Notes: generated from the sequence alone by a model not told the origin. A stretch of DNA of 64,000 nt from Sulfuricella sp. (GCA_028713975.1 JAQTNE010000003.1:124001-188000); one strand, 5' to 3'. Positions 23,278-33,442 are shown, counted from the stretch's first letter. Numbers and translations: made by a program.

Positions 23278-24314
23278 AACAAGCGCCCTTCATGTTTGCT
23301 CCCTCTCCCTTCTGGGGAGAGGGTTGGGGTGAGGGGCGGCATCTGAGTGCTTATAGATAATTTGACCAGGTCGGTCAGGGCCGAAATTACGCTGGCTGGG
23401 TCAGGTGGCGATCCCGCGCCGCCCAAGTTGATGGCCTTGCTACTGGTGTAAACGCCGGTCAATCCGGGTTCGGAGGCGCAGTAAAGCGCGGCCACCGGCA
23501 CCTTCAGCGCCGCCGCCAGATGGATCAGGCCAGTATCGACGCCGACTGCGGCTACAGCCTGAGACAGCAGCGCCGCAGCCTGGCCGAGGGTGAGCGCAGG
23601 CGTGACCACGGCGTTGGGGATTCGCGCCGCCAGGCGCTGGCTGCGTTGTTGCTCGGTGACGTTTCCCCACGGCAGGACGCAGGCAATTTCCCTGTCGGCA
23701 AGGTAGGCGCCTAGTGTTTTCCAGTGGTCTTCGGGCCAGAGTTTGTCGTCGCGGCTGGTGGCGTGCAGCAGCACGGCAAAGGGGCCTGCCGGCAGCCAGG
23801 AAAAATCCAGGGCGGGCGCGGCGATGCCGTAATCCACCGGATTGTCCGGGATGTAGCCGAAGGCGCGTCCGGCCAGCAGGCGGTTGCGTGCCACCGCATG
23901 CTGGCTTTTTTCGACTCTCATCGTTTTGTCATAAAGCAGCGCAGACAGCGGTTCGCGGGCGCTGTATCGGTCGAAGCCGCAGCGGGCGCCGTGGGCAAGG
24001 CGGGTGATGGCCGCGCTCTTGATCAATCCCTGGGTATCGAGCACTACGTCATAAACCTTGCTGCGCAGGCGATGGACGAAAGTGCCGATTTCGGTGTGTA
24101 CGGCCCGGCTGAACAAGTTTTTGCGCCAGCGCCTTATGGCGACGGGAATGATTTCCCGCACGCCGGGATGCAGGGCGGGGATGCCGGCAAAAGATTCTTC
24201 CACGACCCAGTCGATTTCGGCATCCGGGAAATGGAACAGAAGGTCGCTGACGACGGGTAGATTGTGGATCACATCGCCCATCGACGAGGTTTTGACGAGC
24301 AGTATTTTCAGCAT
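23274..24314 (-). CDS. waaC: Lipopolysaccharide heptosyltransferase I
   Basis: ILLVKTSSMGDVIHNLPVVSDL, VDTGLIHLAAALKVPVAALYCASEPGLTG; overlaps waaA by 4 nt. Confidence 0.92.
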   Translation of the reverse strand: MLKILLVKTSSMGDVIHNLPVVSDLLFHFPDAEIDWVVEESFAGIPALHPGVREIIPVAIRRWRKNLFSRAVHTEIGTFVHRLRSKVYDVVLDTQGLIKSAAITRLAHGARCGFDRYSAREPLSALLYDKTMRVEKSQHAVARNRLLAGRAFGYIPDNPVDYGIAAPALDFSWLPAGPFAVLLHATSRDDKLWPEDHWKTLGAYLADREIACVLPWGNVTEQQRSQRLAARIPNAVVTPALTLGQAAALLSQAVAAVGVDTGLIHLAAALKVPVAALYCASEPGLTGVYTSSKAINLGGAGSPPDPASVISALTDLVKLSISTQMPPLTPTLSPEGRGSKHEGRLF

Positions 24315-24400
24315 CGGCGTATTTTAGCCTAGCAGCCAGTGTTCGTAATGTTTTTCAACAACCTGCTAGAATATCGGCTTTATTTCGGCAGAGCGTGCAG

Positions 24401-25156
24401 ATGCAGCAGAAAACCCCCTTGTCGGTGGTGATCATCGCCCTGAATGCGGCGAGCCAGATCGAGGCTTGCCTGAAAAGCGCCGCCTTCGCAGATGAAATCG
24501 TGGTGGTGGATTCGGGCAGCCGGGATGAGACGCGGGAAATTGCGCTAAAATGCGGCGCACGAGTTATCCATCAGGACTGGCTCGGGTTTGGTCGGCAAAA
24601 ACAGTTCGCGGTCGGTCAGGCCGGACATGACTGGGTGTTGTGCCTGGACGCGGATGAACGGGTGGGCGAGACGCTGCGGGCAAGCATTGAAGCCGAATTG
24701 CAAGCGCCGCGCTTTCTGGCGTACCGGATGCCGCGCTGCAACCGTTTTATGGGCCGCTGGCTCAGGCATGGCGAGGGTTATCCCGACTGGAGCCTGCGCC
24801 TGTTCGACCGCAGGTTCGCGCGCTGGAGCGAGGACGCGGTTCACGAAAAGGTGGTTGCCGACACGGCGGTCGGCGATTTGCGGGGGGATTTGCGGCATGA
24901 GTCGCAGGAAACCCTGGCGGCCTACCTCGACAAGCAGAATCGCTACACCAGCTTGCAGGCCGAGGAGCTTTACCGGCGCGGCAAGCAGGCTTCAGTCGGC
25001 CATCTGATAGTTAGCCCGCTGCTGCGGTTTGTGAAGTTTTATTTTTCCCGCCTCGGATTCCTCGATGGGGTGCCGGGGCTGGTGCATATTTCAATTGGCT
25101 GTTTCAACAGTTTCTGCAAGTACGCGAAATTAATCGCCTTGCAACAGGGGAAATGA
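24401..25156 (+). CDS. Family 2 glycosyltransferase (WaaE/KdtX-like LPS core)
   Basis: LSVVIIALNAASQIEACLKSAAFADEIVVVDSGSRDETREIA, WVLCLDADERV. Confidence 0.88.
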   Translation: MQQKTPLSVVIIALNAASQIEACLKSAAFADEIVVVDSGSRDETREIALKCGARVIHQDWLGFGRQKQFAVGQAGHDWVLCLDADERVGETLRASIEAELQAPRFLAYRMPRCNRFMGRWLRHGEGYPDWSLRLFDRRFARWSEDAVHEKVVADTAVGDLRGDLRHESQETLAAYLDKQNRYTSLQAEELYRRGKQASVGHLIVSPLLRFVKFYFSRLGFLDGVPGLVHISIGCFNSFCKYAKLIALQQGK

Positions 25157-25157
25157 T

Positions 25158-26177
25158 TTGAAAGTATTGGTTACCGGCGTGGCCGGCTTTATCGGCATGC
25201 ATGTCGCCCAGCGCTTGCTGCAACAGGGCGCCGAAGTGGTCGGCATCGACAATCTCAACGATTATTACGATGTGCAGTTGAAGGAAGACCGTCTCAAGCA
25301 GCTCATGCCGCTGCCCGGCTTCCGCTTCGTCAAACTGGAGATGTCCGACCGTGCGGAGATGGAAACGTTGTTTGCTACGGAGAAATTCAATCGCGTCGTC
25401 AATCTCGCTGCCCAGCCCGGCGTGCGCTATTCGTTGCAAAACCCCCATGCCTACGTCAATAGTAATATCGTCGGCTTTCTCAATGTGCTCGAAGGCTGCC
25501 GCCACAACGGCGTGGAGCACCTGGTCTACGCCAGCAGTTCCAGCGTCTACGGCGCCAACACCCACATGCCGTTCAGCGTGCATGACAATGTCGACCATCC
25601 GGTCAGTCTTTACGCCGCCACCAAGAAATCCAGCGAGATGATGGCCCACACCTACAGCCATCTGTTCAACCTGCCGACCACCGGCCTGCGCTTTTTTACG
25701 GTTTACGGGCCATGGGGCAGGCCGGACATGTCGCCTTCCCTGTTCGCCGATGCGATCCTTGCCGGTCGTCCGATCGACGTGTTCAACGAAGGCAGGATGC
25801 AGCGCGATTTCACCTATATCGACGACATCGCCGAAGGCGTGGTGCGGGTGCTGGACAAGGTTGCGGCGCCCGACCCGTCGTTTGACCGTGCCGCGCCCGA
25901 TCCGGCCAGCAGCTATGCGCCTTACCGCATCTACAATATCGGCAACCACGAGCCGGTGGAGCTGATGGCCTTCATTGAGGCGATCGAAAACGCGGTCGGC
26001 AAAAAGGCGGTCAAAAACATGCTGCCGATGCAGGATGGTGACGTGGTCGCCACGTATGCGGATATTGACGATCTGACTCGCGCCGTCGGCTTCGCGCCGC
26101 ATACCCGGTTGGACGAGGGAATAGCGAAGTTTGCTGCCTGGTTCAAGGATTACTATGGAGCGCGGACGGCAAAATGA
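25158..26177 (+). CDS. NAD-dependent epimerase (UDP-glucuronate 4-epimerase/CapI-like)
   Basis: [46 protein letters not shown]. Confidence 0.9.
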   Translation: MKVLVTGVAGFIGMHVAQRLLQQGAEVVGIDNLNDYYDVQLKEDRLKQLMPLPGFRFVKLEMSDRAEMETLFATEKFNRVVNLAAQPGVRYSLQNPHAYVNSNIVGFLNVLEGCRHNGVEHLVYASSSSVYGANTHMPFSVHDNVDHPVSLYAATKKSSEMMAHTYSHLFNLPTTGLRFFTVYGPWGRPDMSPSLFADAILAGRPIDVFNEGRMQRDFTYIDDIAEGVVRVLDKVAAPDPSFDRAAPDPASSYAPYRIYNIGNHEPVELMAFIEAIENAVGKKAVKNMLPMQDGDVVATYADIDDLTRAVGFAPHTRLDEGIAKFAAWFKDYYGARTAK

Positions 26178-27229
26178 TCCTGGTCACCGGCGGCGCCGGC
26201 TTCATCGGCTCGAATTTCATCCTGGACTGGATTGCTGCTACCGGCGAGCCGGTCGTCAACCTCGACAAGCTGACCTACGCCGGCAACCTGGAAAGCCTTG
26301 CCAGCCTTAAGGACGATGCACGCCATCTATTTGTCCGGGGGGATGTCAACGATCGGGAGCTGGTGGCGAAACTGCTGGCCGGGCACAAACCCCGCGCCAT
26401 CATTCATTTCGCCGCAGAAAGCCATGTTGATCGCTCCATCAGCGGGCCGGACGAATTCATCCAGACCAATATCAACGGCACCTTTAGCCTGCTGGAGGCG
26501 ACTCGTGCCTACTGGCAGGAATTGGGCGGGGTGGAGAAGGACGCGTTCCGCTTCCTGCATGTTTCCACCGACGAGGTTTATGGTTCCCTTGGCCCCGGCG
26601 ATCCGCCGTTCAGTGAGACTACCGCCTATGCACCGAACAGCCCCTATTCCGCCTCCAAGGCGGCGTCCGACCATCTGGTGCGGGCCTACCATCACACCTA
26701 CGGCCTGCCGATGCTGACCACCAACTGCTCGAATAATTACGGCGCGTTTCAGTTCCCGGAGAAATTAATCCCCCTGGTTCTTCTCAATGCGCTCAACGGC
26801 AAACCGCTGCCGATTTACGGCAACGGCCTGAACGTGCGCGACTGGCTTTATGTCGGCGACCATTGTGCGGCGATCCGCGAGGTGCTGGCTGGCGGGCGGC
26901 TGGGCGAAACCTACAATATCGGCGGCTGGAACGAGAAAACCAATCTCGACGTGGTGAACACGGTTTGCGCCATTCTCGATGAGATGAAGCCAGCCGCTAA
27001 TGGGAAGCCGTACGCTTCGTTGATTACCTACGTGAAAGATCGTCCCGGCCATGATGCGCGCTACGCTATCAATGCCCGCAAGATCGAGCGTGAGCTGGGC
27101 TGGAAACCGAAGGAAACCTTCGAAACCGGCATCCGCAAAACCGTGGCATGGTATTTAGATAACATGGGCTGGGTGGAGCATGTCGTTAGCGGCGAATACC
27201 AGGCATGGGTAGGTCGGCATTATGGCTAA
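26174..27229 (+). CDS. rmlB: dTDP-glucose 4,6-dehydratase
   Basis: [50 protein letters not shown]. Confidence 0.96.
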   Translation: MILVTGGAGFIGSNFILDWIAATGEPVVNLDKLTYAGNLESLASLKDDARHLFVRGDVNDRELVAKLLAGHKPRAIIHFAAESHVDRSISGPDEFIQTNINGTFSLLEATRAYWQELGGVEKDAFRFLHVSTDEVYGSLGPGDPPFSETTAYAPNSPYSASKAASDHLVRAYHHTYGLPMLTTNCSNNYGAFQFPEKLIPLVLLNALNGKPLPIYGNGLNVRDWLYVGDHCAAIREVLAGGRLGETYNIGGWNEKTNLDVVNTVCAILDEMKPAANGKPYASLITYVKDRPGHDARYAINARKIERELGWKPKETFETGIRKTVAWYLDNMGWVEHVVSGEYQAWVGRHYG

Positions 27230-27614
27230 TGGCAAGTTGCAAGTGGCAAACCCCAAGCCCCATCAACGGTTGGAGGTTTGGCAGCAGGCGATGCTGCTGG
27301 TGAAAGAAACCTACTCGGCCACTGCCGGTTTCCCGAAAGAAGAGATGTTTGGGCTGGTAAGCCAAATGCGGCGCGCTGCGGTGTCTATTCCCTCGAACAT
27401 TGCCGAGGGTGCCGCAAGAGAAGGAGACAAAGAATATCTGCATTTTCTGAGCATTGCCCGTGGTTCATTAAGCGAACTCGATACGCAAGTGCATATCGCA
27501 GCGATGCTGGGTTATATGGCCGCAGATCATCAGTTGAATGATTTGGTTGATAGAGTCGGAAGGCTGTTGGGTGGATTCAGTAAAAAATTAAAAACGGACG
27601 TGACCAAGCCATGA
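27222..27614 (+). CDS. Four-helix bundle protein (23S rRNA-intervening-sequence/IVP family)
   Basis: [54 protein letters not shown]. Confidence 0.92.
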   Translation: MANGKLQVANPKPHQRLEVWQQAMLLVKETYSATAGFPKEEMFGLVSQMRRAAVSIPSNIAEGAAREGDKEYLHFLSIARGSLSELDTQVHIAAMLGYMAADHQLNDLVDRVGRLLGGFSKKLKTDVTKP

Positions 27615-28525
27615 CTACCACTCGCCACTCGCCACTCGCCACTCGCCGAACCAAAGGCATTATCCTGGCCGGAGGCTCCGGCACCCGGCTGCATCCGGTG
27701 ACTTTGGCGGTTTCCAAGCAACTGCTGCCGGTCTACGACAAGCCGATGATCTACTATCCTTTGACCACGCTAATGCTGGCAGGGATACGAGAAATTCTAA
27801 TTATTTCCACGCCGCAGGACACGCCGCGCTTCGAGCAGTTGCTGGGCGACGGGGCGAATTGGGGGCTTAACATTCGCTATGCGGTTCAGCCCGAGCCGGA
27901 GGGCATCGCCCAGGCATTCGTCATCGGCGCGGATTTCATCGGCAATGATCGTTGTGCCTTGGTGCTGGGTGACAACATTTTTTACGGCCACGAATTGGCC
28001 CATGACCTGAAGGCCGCAGCGGCGAAACCGGGCGGTGCGACCGTGTTCGCCTACCCGGTGCACGACCCCGAGCGCTACGGCGTGGTCGAATTTGATCCCT
28101 CAGGCCGGGCACTTTCCATCGAAGAGAAGCCGGCTGCGCCGAAATCCCGCTATGCGGTTACCGGCCTGTATTTTTACGACAACCAGGTGGTGGAGATCGC
28201 GAGTTCGCTCAAGCCATCCCCGCGCGGCGAGCTGGAAATCACCGACGTCAACAAGGTGTACCTGGGTCGGGGCCAACTTGAAGTCGCTGTCATGGGGCGC
28301 GGCATGGCTTGGCTCGATACCGGTACGCACGAATCCCTGCTGGAAGCATCCCAGTTCATCGAAATCATCGAGAAACGCCAAGGCTTGAAGATCGCCTGCC
28401 CGGAAGAGATCGCCTACCGCATGGGCTATATCACAGCCGGACAACTGGAGGCGCTGGCCGCGCCGCTGAGCAAGAACGGCTATGGACAATATTTACTCGG
28501 ACTGCTGCGGGAAAGACTATTTTAA
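27611..28525 (+). CDS. rmlA: Glucose-1-phosphate thymidylyltransferase
   Basis: [38 protein letters not shown]-terminus extended by [14 protein letters not shown]. Confidence 0.96.
   Translation: MTTTRHSPLATRRTKGIILAGGSGTRLHPVTLAVSKQLLPVYDKPMIYYPLTTLMLAGIREILIISTPQDTPRFEQLLGDGANWGLNIRYAVQPEPEGIAQAFVIGADFIGNDRCALVLGDNIFYGHELAHDLKAAAAKPGGATVFAYPVHDPERYGVVEFDPSGRALSIEEKPAAPKSRYAVTGLYFYDNQVVEIASSLKPSPRGELEITDVNKVYLGRGQLEVAVMGRGMAWLDTGTHESLLEASQFIEIIEKRQGLKIACPEEIAYRMGYITAGQLEALAAPLSKNGYGQYLLGLLRERLF
27620..27647. repeat. Heptanucleotide tandem repeat (ACTCGCC)x4 inside the rmlA 5' coding end
   Basis: Four perfect consecutive copies read directly. Confidence 0.92.
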
Positions 28526-29070
28526 TGAATGTTATCCAGACCACCCTTCCCGGCCTGCTGATCCTTGAACCCAAAGTGTTCGGCGACGAGCGCGGCTTTT
28601 TTTTCGAAAGCTATAATCAGCGGGTGCTGGCGGAAAAAGCCGGGATCACGGCGCATTTCGTCCAGGATAACCATTCCCGTTCGGCAAAGAATGTGCTGCG
28701 CGGCCTGCATTACCAGATACGGCAGCCGCAGGGAAAACTGGTGCGCGTGGTTGCGGGAGAGGTATTCGATGTCGTTGTGGACATCCGCAAAAGTTCACCC
28801 ACGTTCGGCAAATGGGATGGATTCAAAATGTCGGCAGAAAACCGGCGCATGGCCTGGATTCCACCCGGATTTGCGCATGGCTTTCTGGTGTTGTCGGATT
28901 ACGCCGAATTTCTCTACAAGACGACTGACTATTGGGCGCCGGAGTATGAGCGTTGTATCCGTTGGGATGACCACGATCTGGATATTCAGTGGCCGTTGGC
29001 GGGCGAACCGGTGCTTTCTACCAAGGATGTGGCGGGAGATGCGCTCCGCACCGCCGAGCTATTCGAGTGA
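28525..29070 (+). CDS. rmlC: dTDP-4-dehydrorhamnose 3,5-epimerase
   Basis: DERGFFFESYN, FVQDNHSRSAKNVLRGLHYQ, PPGFAHGFLVLS. Confidence 0.96.
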   Translation: MNVIQTTLPGLLILEPKVFGDERGFFFESYNQRVLAEKAGITAHFVQDNHSRSAKNVLRGLHYQIRQPQGKLVRVVAGEVFDVVVDIRKSSPTFGKWDGFKMSAENRRMAWIPPGFAHGFLVLSDYAEFLYKTTDYWAPEYERCIRWDDHDLDIQWPLAGEPVLSTKDVAGDALRTAELFE

Positions 29071-29933
29071 AAAGAATTCTACTGGTTGGCAAAAATGGCC
29101 AGGTTGGCTGGGAGTTGCAACGCACCTTGGCGACGCTGGGAGAGGTCATCGCTGTCGATCGGCAGACCATGGATCTGGCCAATCCTGATTCGATCCGCAA
29201 TGCAATTCGGACTACCCAGCCGAGTTTGATCGTTAACGCGGCTGCCTACACCGCCGTCGACAAGGCGGAAAGCGAGCCGGAACTCGCCATGGCGATCAAT
29301 GGCGTAGCACCCGGCATCATGGCGGAAGAGGCTAAGCGACTTGGTGCTGCGATGGTTCACTATTCCACCGATTACGTATTCGACGGAACAAGAACCTTGC
29401 CCTATACCGAGGAAGACAACCCCAACCCGCTTAATGTTTACGGCAAAACCAAGTTGGCCGGCGATCTGGCGATTCAGGCGGCGGGCATTCCTCATCTGAT
29501 CTTCCGCACCAGTTGGGTGTATGGTCTGCGCGGCAATAATTTTCTGCTGACCATCTTGCGGCTGGCAAAGGAACGCGATGAATTAAAGATCGTGGACGAC
29601 CAGATCGGTGCGCCCACCTGGTGCCGCATGATCGCTGAAGCGACCGGGCAAGTATTGAGCCAGTGTTGTTCCCCCTTCGCCATAAATAGTGGTGTGTACA
29701 ACATGACGGCAGCCGGCCAAACTTCCTGGTATGGCTTTGCCCAAGCAATTCTTGAAAATGCACCAAGCCAAGTACAATCGTTGTCCCGATTGATCCCTAT
29801 CACTACACCCGAATACCCTTTGCCCGCGTTAAGGCCGCCATTCGCCATTCTTTCTACCGACAAGCTGAAACAGGTATTTGGTCTGGATATGTCCTCCTGG
29901 AATTCCTCCTTGCGGCTTTGCTTGGATCAGTAA
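29067..29933 (+). CDS. rmlD: dTDP-4-dehydrorhamnose reductase
   Basis: RILLVGKNGQVGWELQR, NAAAYTAVDKAESEPELA, HYSTDYVFDG. Confidence 0.95.
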   Translation: MKRILLVGKNGQVGWELQRTLATLGEVIAVDRQTMDLANPDSIRNAIRTTQPSLIVNAAAYTAVDKAESEPELAMAINGVAPGIMAEEAKRLGAAMVHYSTDYVFDGTRTLPYTEEDNPNPLNVYGKTKLAGDLAIQAAGIPHLIFRTSWVYGLRGNNFLLTILRLAKERDELKIVDDQIGAPTWCRMIAEATGQVLSQCCSPFAINSGVYNMTAAGQTSWYGFAQAILENAPSQVQSLSRLIPITTPEYPLPALRPPFAILSTDKLKQVFGLDMSSWNSSLRLCLDQ

Positions 29934-30055
29934 CATCGTGTCGATGTTGCCCTTTGTGTGCAGGTTTGTGGTTTTTATTGACATCCCATTACGCATTCCT
30001 TAATCTACCAGCGTTCAAGTCGTGAACACATGTGCGCATTGTAAAAGGCGGTTGA

Positions 30056-30403
30056 ATGGAAGAAATTCATTACAAGCTGCTCAAGGCGTTGCAAGCCAAT
30101 CCCGATCTTAGCCAGCGAGAACTGGCTTGTGCTATTGGCGTTAGTCTCGGCAAGGTCAATTTCTGCCTGCGTGCGCTGATCGAGAAAGGCTGGGTCAAGG
30201 CCGCTAATTTTCGCCGCAGCACAAACAAAGTGGCCTACGCTTATTTGCTTACGCCGAGTGGCATCGAAGAAAAAACCCGGGCTACAGCGCATTTTCTCAG
30301 GCGCAAGATTGCGGAATATGAAGTGCTTGAGAAGGAAATTGAGCAATTGCGGAACGAAATTAAAAAAGGTCGAATATCGGTAGATGTGCCAGTTGAGGTG
30401 TAG
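30056..30403 (+). CDS. MarR-family EPS-associated transcriptional regulator
   Basis: LKALQANPDLSQRELACAIGVSLGKVNFCLRALIEKGWVKAANFRRSTNKVAYAYLLTPSGIEEK. Confidence 0.85.
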   Translation: MEEIHYKLLKALQANPDLSQRELACAIGVSLGKVNFCLRALIEKGWVKAANFRRSTNKVAYAYLLTPSGIEEKTRATAHFLRRKIAEYEVLEKEIEQLRNEIKKGRISVDVPVEV

Positions 30404-30420
30404 GCGGCAAACTGGGTTGT

Positions 30421-30580
30421 GGGCTACTGGTAGCCGTCTGCGGCGAGGCCGCACAAGGAAATCTGAAGGCGTTTTCGCCCAGGAAGACGGCGGAAATGTG
30501 TAGTTGTACTGTTAGGCAAGATGAACAAAGTAAGTTACAGGGTAAGCCGCGACTTGCGCGCCTCGGGCGCGTATAAATTA
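30421..30580 (+). promoter_or_regulatory. Structured leader ahead of the glycan operon (three short perfect hairpins)
   Basis: TGCGGC-gag-GCCGCA 30439-30453; GGCG-tttt-CGCC 30468-30479; CGCGCC-tcg-GGCGCG 30557-30571. Confidence 0.5.
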
Positions 30581-30611
30581 TTAGGAACGTGCCCGAGTAT
30601 GAGATTGACGG

Positions 30612-31238
30612 ATGTCTCCTGATCCATTAACCGATTCAGCAAGTAAAAATAATCAATTTATGACAACTGACGACGCGATTCACCGCAACATTGCTGAACA
30701 CATTCAGACCATCGAATTAGTTCGTGGATCTTTAATTGGCGCGACCCAAAGGATTGGTCACCTTGTATCTCAGTCTCTTTCCAGTGGCGGTACCCTGTTT
30801 TGGTGCGGTAATGGAGGCAGCGCTGCCGACAGCCAGCACCTGGCTGCGGAGTTGGTCGGGCGGTTTAAAAAAAATCGGCGTCCGTTGCGGTCAGTCGCGC
30901 TGACTACGGACACCTCAGTGCTTACCTGCGTAGCCAACGACTACAGCTACGAAGATATTTTTGCGCGTCAACTGGAGGCTCTAGGTCGGTCGGGAGATGT
31001 ACTATTGGCAATTTCCACCTCGGGCAATAGCGAGAATGTGATACGTGCCATCAAGACAGCAAAGAGCATGGGTATTACAACGATCGCCTGGCTTGGTAAA
31101 GATGGCGGCTCCTGTAAAGACTTGGCTGATCATGCCTTGGTTATCCCTTCTGATTCCACTGCCAGAATTCAGGAGGCCCACATCCTTATCGGCCATATCC
31201 TCTGTGAATTAGTCGAGCAGGAGTTAGGCCTTGCCTAA
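30612..31238 (+). CDS. SIS-domain protein (GmhA-like phosphoheptose isomerase)
   Basis: FWCGNGGSAADSQHLAAELVGRF, LLAISTSGNSENVIRA, EAHILIGHILCELVE. Confidence 0.9.
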   Translation: MSPDPLTDSASKNNQFMTTDDAIHRNIAEHIQTIELVRGSLIGATQRIGHLVSQSLSSGGTLFWCGNGGSAADSQHLAAELVGRFKKNRRPLRSVALTTDTSVLTCVANDYSYEDIFARQLEALGRSGDVLLAISTSGNSENVIRAIKTAKSMGITTIAWLGKDGGSCKDLADHALVIPSDSTARIQEAHILIGHILCELVEQELGLA

Positions 31239-31788
31239 ATCCTTCCCAACCTTGGCGGCCATTCATACTGTCGTGTTCGATTTCGACGGTGTATTTACCG
31301 ACAACAAGGTCTGGGTCGATCAGGACGGACGCGAAAGCGTGCGCTGTGATCGTGGAGATGGATTGGCTTTTGATCTCATTCGCACTTTTCAGCGTCGAGG
31401 CCGGCTCACGGCGGAATTTTTTATCCTATCCAAGGAAGCTAACCCGGTGGTGCTGGCGCGAGCCAAAAAGCTCAAGCTGGGTTGCCACCATGGCGTTGGC
31501 GACAAATTGGGCTTTATAGTTGAATATCTTGCCGCCCGTTTGCCTGGCGATGCGGATCCGTTTGCCGGGATGGTGTATCTAGGCAATGACCTCAACGACT
31601 TGCCACTAATGCGCCGCGCCGGTTATGCTGTTGCACCTGCGGATGCTCACCCATTGGTTTGCGATATTGCTCATTTGATAATGCCACAACGGGGCGGCGA
31701 GGGATTTGTCCGCGCATTCATCGAGCGTTTGCTTGGAATAGATCATTTAACTAAGGAAGAAATCGATGAGCTTGTATCTGATCGCTGA
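31231..31788 (+). CDS. KdsC-like HAD phosphatase
   Basis: TVVFDFDGVFTDNKVWVDQDGRESVRCDRGDGLA, GNDLNDLPLMRRAGYAVAPADAHP; no cap insertion. Confidence 0.88.
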   Translation: MPKSFPTLAAIHTVVFDFDGVFTDNKVWVDQDGRESVRCDRGDGLAFDLIRTFQRRGRLTAEFFILSKEANPVVLARAKKLKLGCHHGVGDKLGFIVEYLAARLPGDADPFAGMVYLGNDLNDLPLMRRAGYAVAPADAHPLVCDIAHLIMPQRGGEGFVRAFIERLLGIDHLTKEEIDELVSDR

Positions 31789-32605
31789 AATTGGTATTAA
31801 TCATAATGGCAGTCTCGACATTGCCAAACAGCTTATTGACGCGGCTGCGGGGGCGGGTTTTGATGCGGTAAAGTTCCAGAAACGCACCATCGAGAAAGTA
31901 TACACGAAAGAATTACTGGATAGCCCACGCGAAAGCCCATGGGGAACCACCCAGCGCGACCAGAAAATGGGGCTGGAATTCGGTCGTGAGCAGTATCAGG
32001 AGATTGACCGCTACTGCAAGGGAAAGGACATTGCCTGGTCTGCCTCGGCGTGGGATGTGGATGCCCAACATTTTGTCCGTGATTTTAATGTTTCTTTTAA
32101 TAAAGTCGCCTCAGCCATGCTTGGCCATAAGCCACTACTGCGCGAGATTGCATCCGAAGGCAAAAAGGCCTTTATTTCGACCGGTATGGCGTCCCTGGAC
32201 GAGATTGATGAAGTGGTGAATCTATTCCAGCAGGCCAACTGCCCGATTGAACTAATGCATACCAACAGCACCTACCCGATGCGGGAAGAGGATGCCAATT
32301 TGCGCTGTATTCCCATGCTGAAAGCGCGTTATGGTTGTGACGTGGGCTACTCCGGCCATGAAAGTTCGTTGATCAAGGTGTGCGTTACTGCCGTTGCTCT
32401 GGGCGCCACTTCGCTGGAGCGTCACATCACTTTGGATAGAGCTATGTACGGCTCCGACCAAGCTGCATCGATTGAGACACACGCCCTGCATAATTTCGTC
32501 GAAAGTGTGCGTATGGTTCCTAAATTGCTGGGAACGGGTGAAAAGGCGATTGCCGATGTAGAACTGGCTGTGCGCAAGAAATTGCGGGTTGAGGTGGCTG
32601 AGTAA
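31766..32605 (+). CDS. NeuB-family ulosonic acid synthase lacking the C-terminal SAF domain
   Basis: LIAEIGINHNGSLDIAKQLIDAAAGAGFDAVKFQKR, STGMASLDEI, GYSGHESS; ends at 279 aa. Confidence 0.88.
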   Translation: MSLYLIAEIGINHNGSLDIAKQLIDAAAGAGFDAVKFQKRTIEKVYTKELLDSPRESPWGTTQRDQKMGLEFGREQYQEIDRYCKGKDIAWSASAWDVDAQHFVRDFNVSFNKVASAMLGHKPLLREIASEGKKAFISTGMASLDEIDEVVNLFQQANCPIELMHTNSTYPMREEDANLRCIPMLKARYGCDVGYSGHESSLIKVCVTAVALGATSLERHITLDRAMYGSDQAASIETHALHNFVESVRMVPKLLGTGEKAIADVELAVRKKLRVEVAE

Positions 32606-32619
32606 ATAGACGGGAAAGT

Positions 32620-33366
32620 ATGAATAAGCGCGTTGTTCTCATCATTCAGGCTCGCATGGGCTCCACCCGGCTACCAGGCAAGTCCATGATGGACTTGGCT
32701 GGGGCGCCCTTGGTCGGACGTATTTTGGAGCGAGTAAAGCGCTGCCAGCGCATTGATGAGATAGTTTTGGCCATCCCCGATATATCCAAAGACAGCGTTC
32801 TTGGTGATCTGGGTAGGAGTTATGGCGTAACGGTATTCGCGGGCCCTGAAAATGATCTGATCGAGCGTTACTACCAGGCGGCCTTGGCGAGCGATGCCGA
32901 AGTGGTGGGGCGCCTGCCGGCAGACAATGCCACTCCCGAGCCGGCAGAAATTGACCGGATCGTCGATCACCACCTATCGCTGGGGCGCCGGGGGTTTTCC
33001 TCGAATCTATCGGTTATTAATGATTCCGGCTACCCGGACGGGATTGGTGCGGAGATGTTCGATTTTTCTCTGTTGGCTGAAGCACGGGAACGCCATGCGG
33101 ACCCTCGTCAACGTGAACACGTGCATCTGAATTTTTTCGATTACGGCACGCAGCAAGCGGTGGATGAAAACTGGTGCCCTATCAGCACGGTGCCATGTCC
33201 GGCGGAATTCCGCCGGCCCGATCTTGTGCTGGATGTGAATACTCAAGAGCAATATGAGTTCATGCGACAGCTCTACGAAGACCTTTATCCCCGGAATCCG
33301 AATTTCCATATCACCGATATTATTCGCTGGTATGACGAGGTGTATCGCAACCCAAAAACCGTTTAA
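32620..33366 (+). CDS. SpsF/NeuA-like cytidylyltransferase
   Basis: VLIIQARMGSTRLPGKSMMDLAGAPLVGRILERVKR, RLPADNATPEP. Confidence 0.85.
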   Translation: MNKRVVLIIQARMGSTRLPGKSMMDLAGAPLVGRILERVKRCQRIDEIVLAIPDISKDSVLGDLGRSYGVTVFAGPENDLIERYYQAALASDAEVVGRLPADNATPEPAEIDRIVDHHLSLGRRGFSSNLSVINDSGYPDGIGAEMFDFSLLAEARERHADPRQREHVHLNFFDYGTQQAVDENWCPISTVPCPAEFRRPDLVLDVNTQEQYEFMRQLYEDLYPRNPNFHITDIIRWYDEVYRNPKTV

Positions 33367-33442
33367 GAGTGGCCGAAGTCTATGGGAATGAAAGAACTTC
33401 CGCACAGCCAATTCAGTTGAATGACTCCAAATATAGGAACTA

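Noticed and set aside
28600-28614. T8 tract in rmlC as a phase-variation site
   Set aside because: Encodes the conserved GFFFES motif of RmlC, so the run is explained by protein constraint.
30421-30460. Canonical JUMPstart/ops element
   Set aside because: GGTAGC-like half present but no GGCGGTAGCGTG core; reported only as a structured leader.
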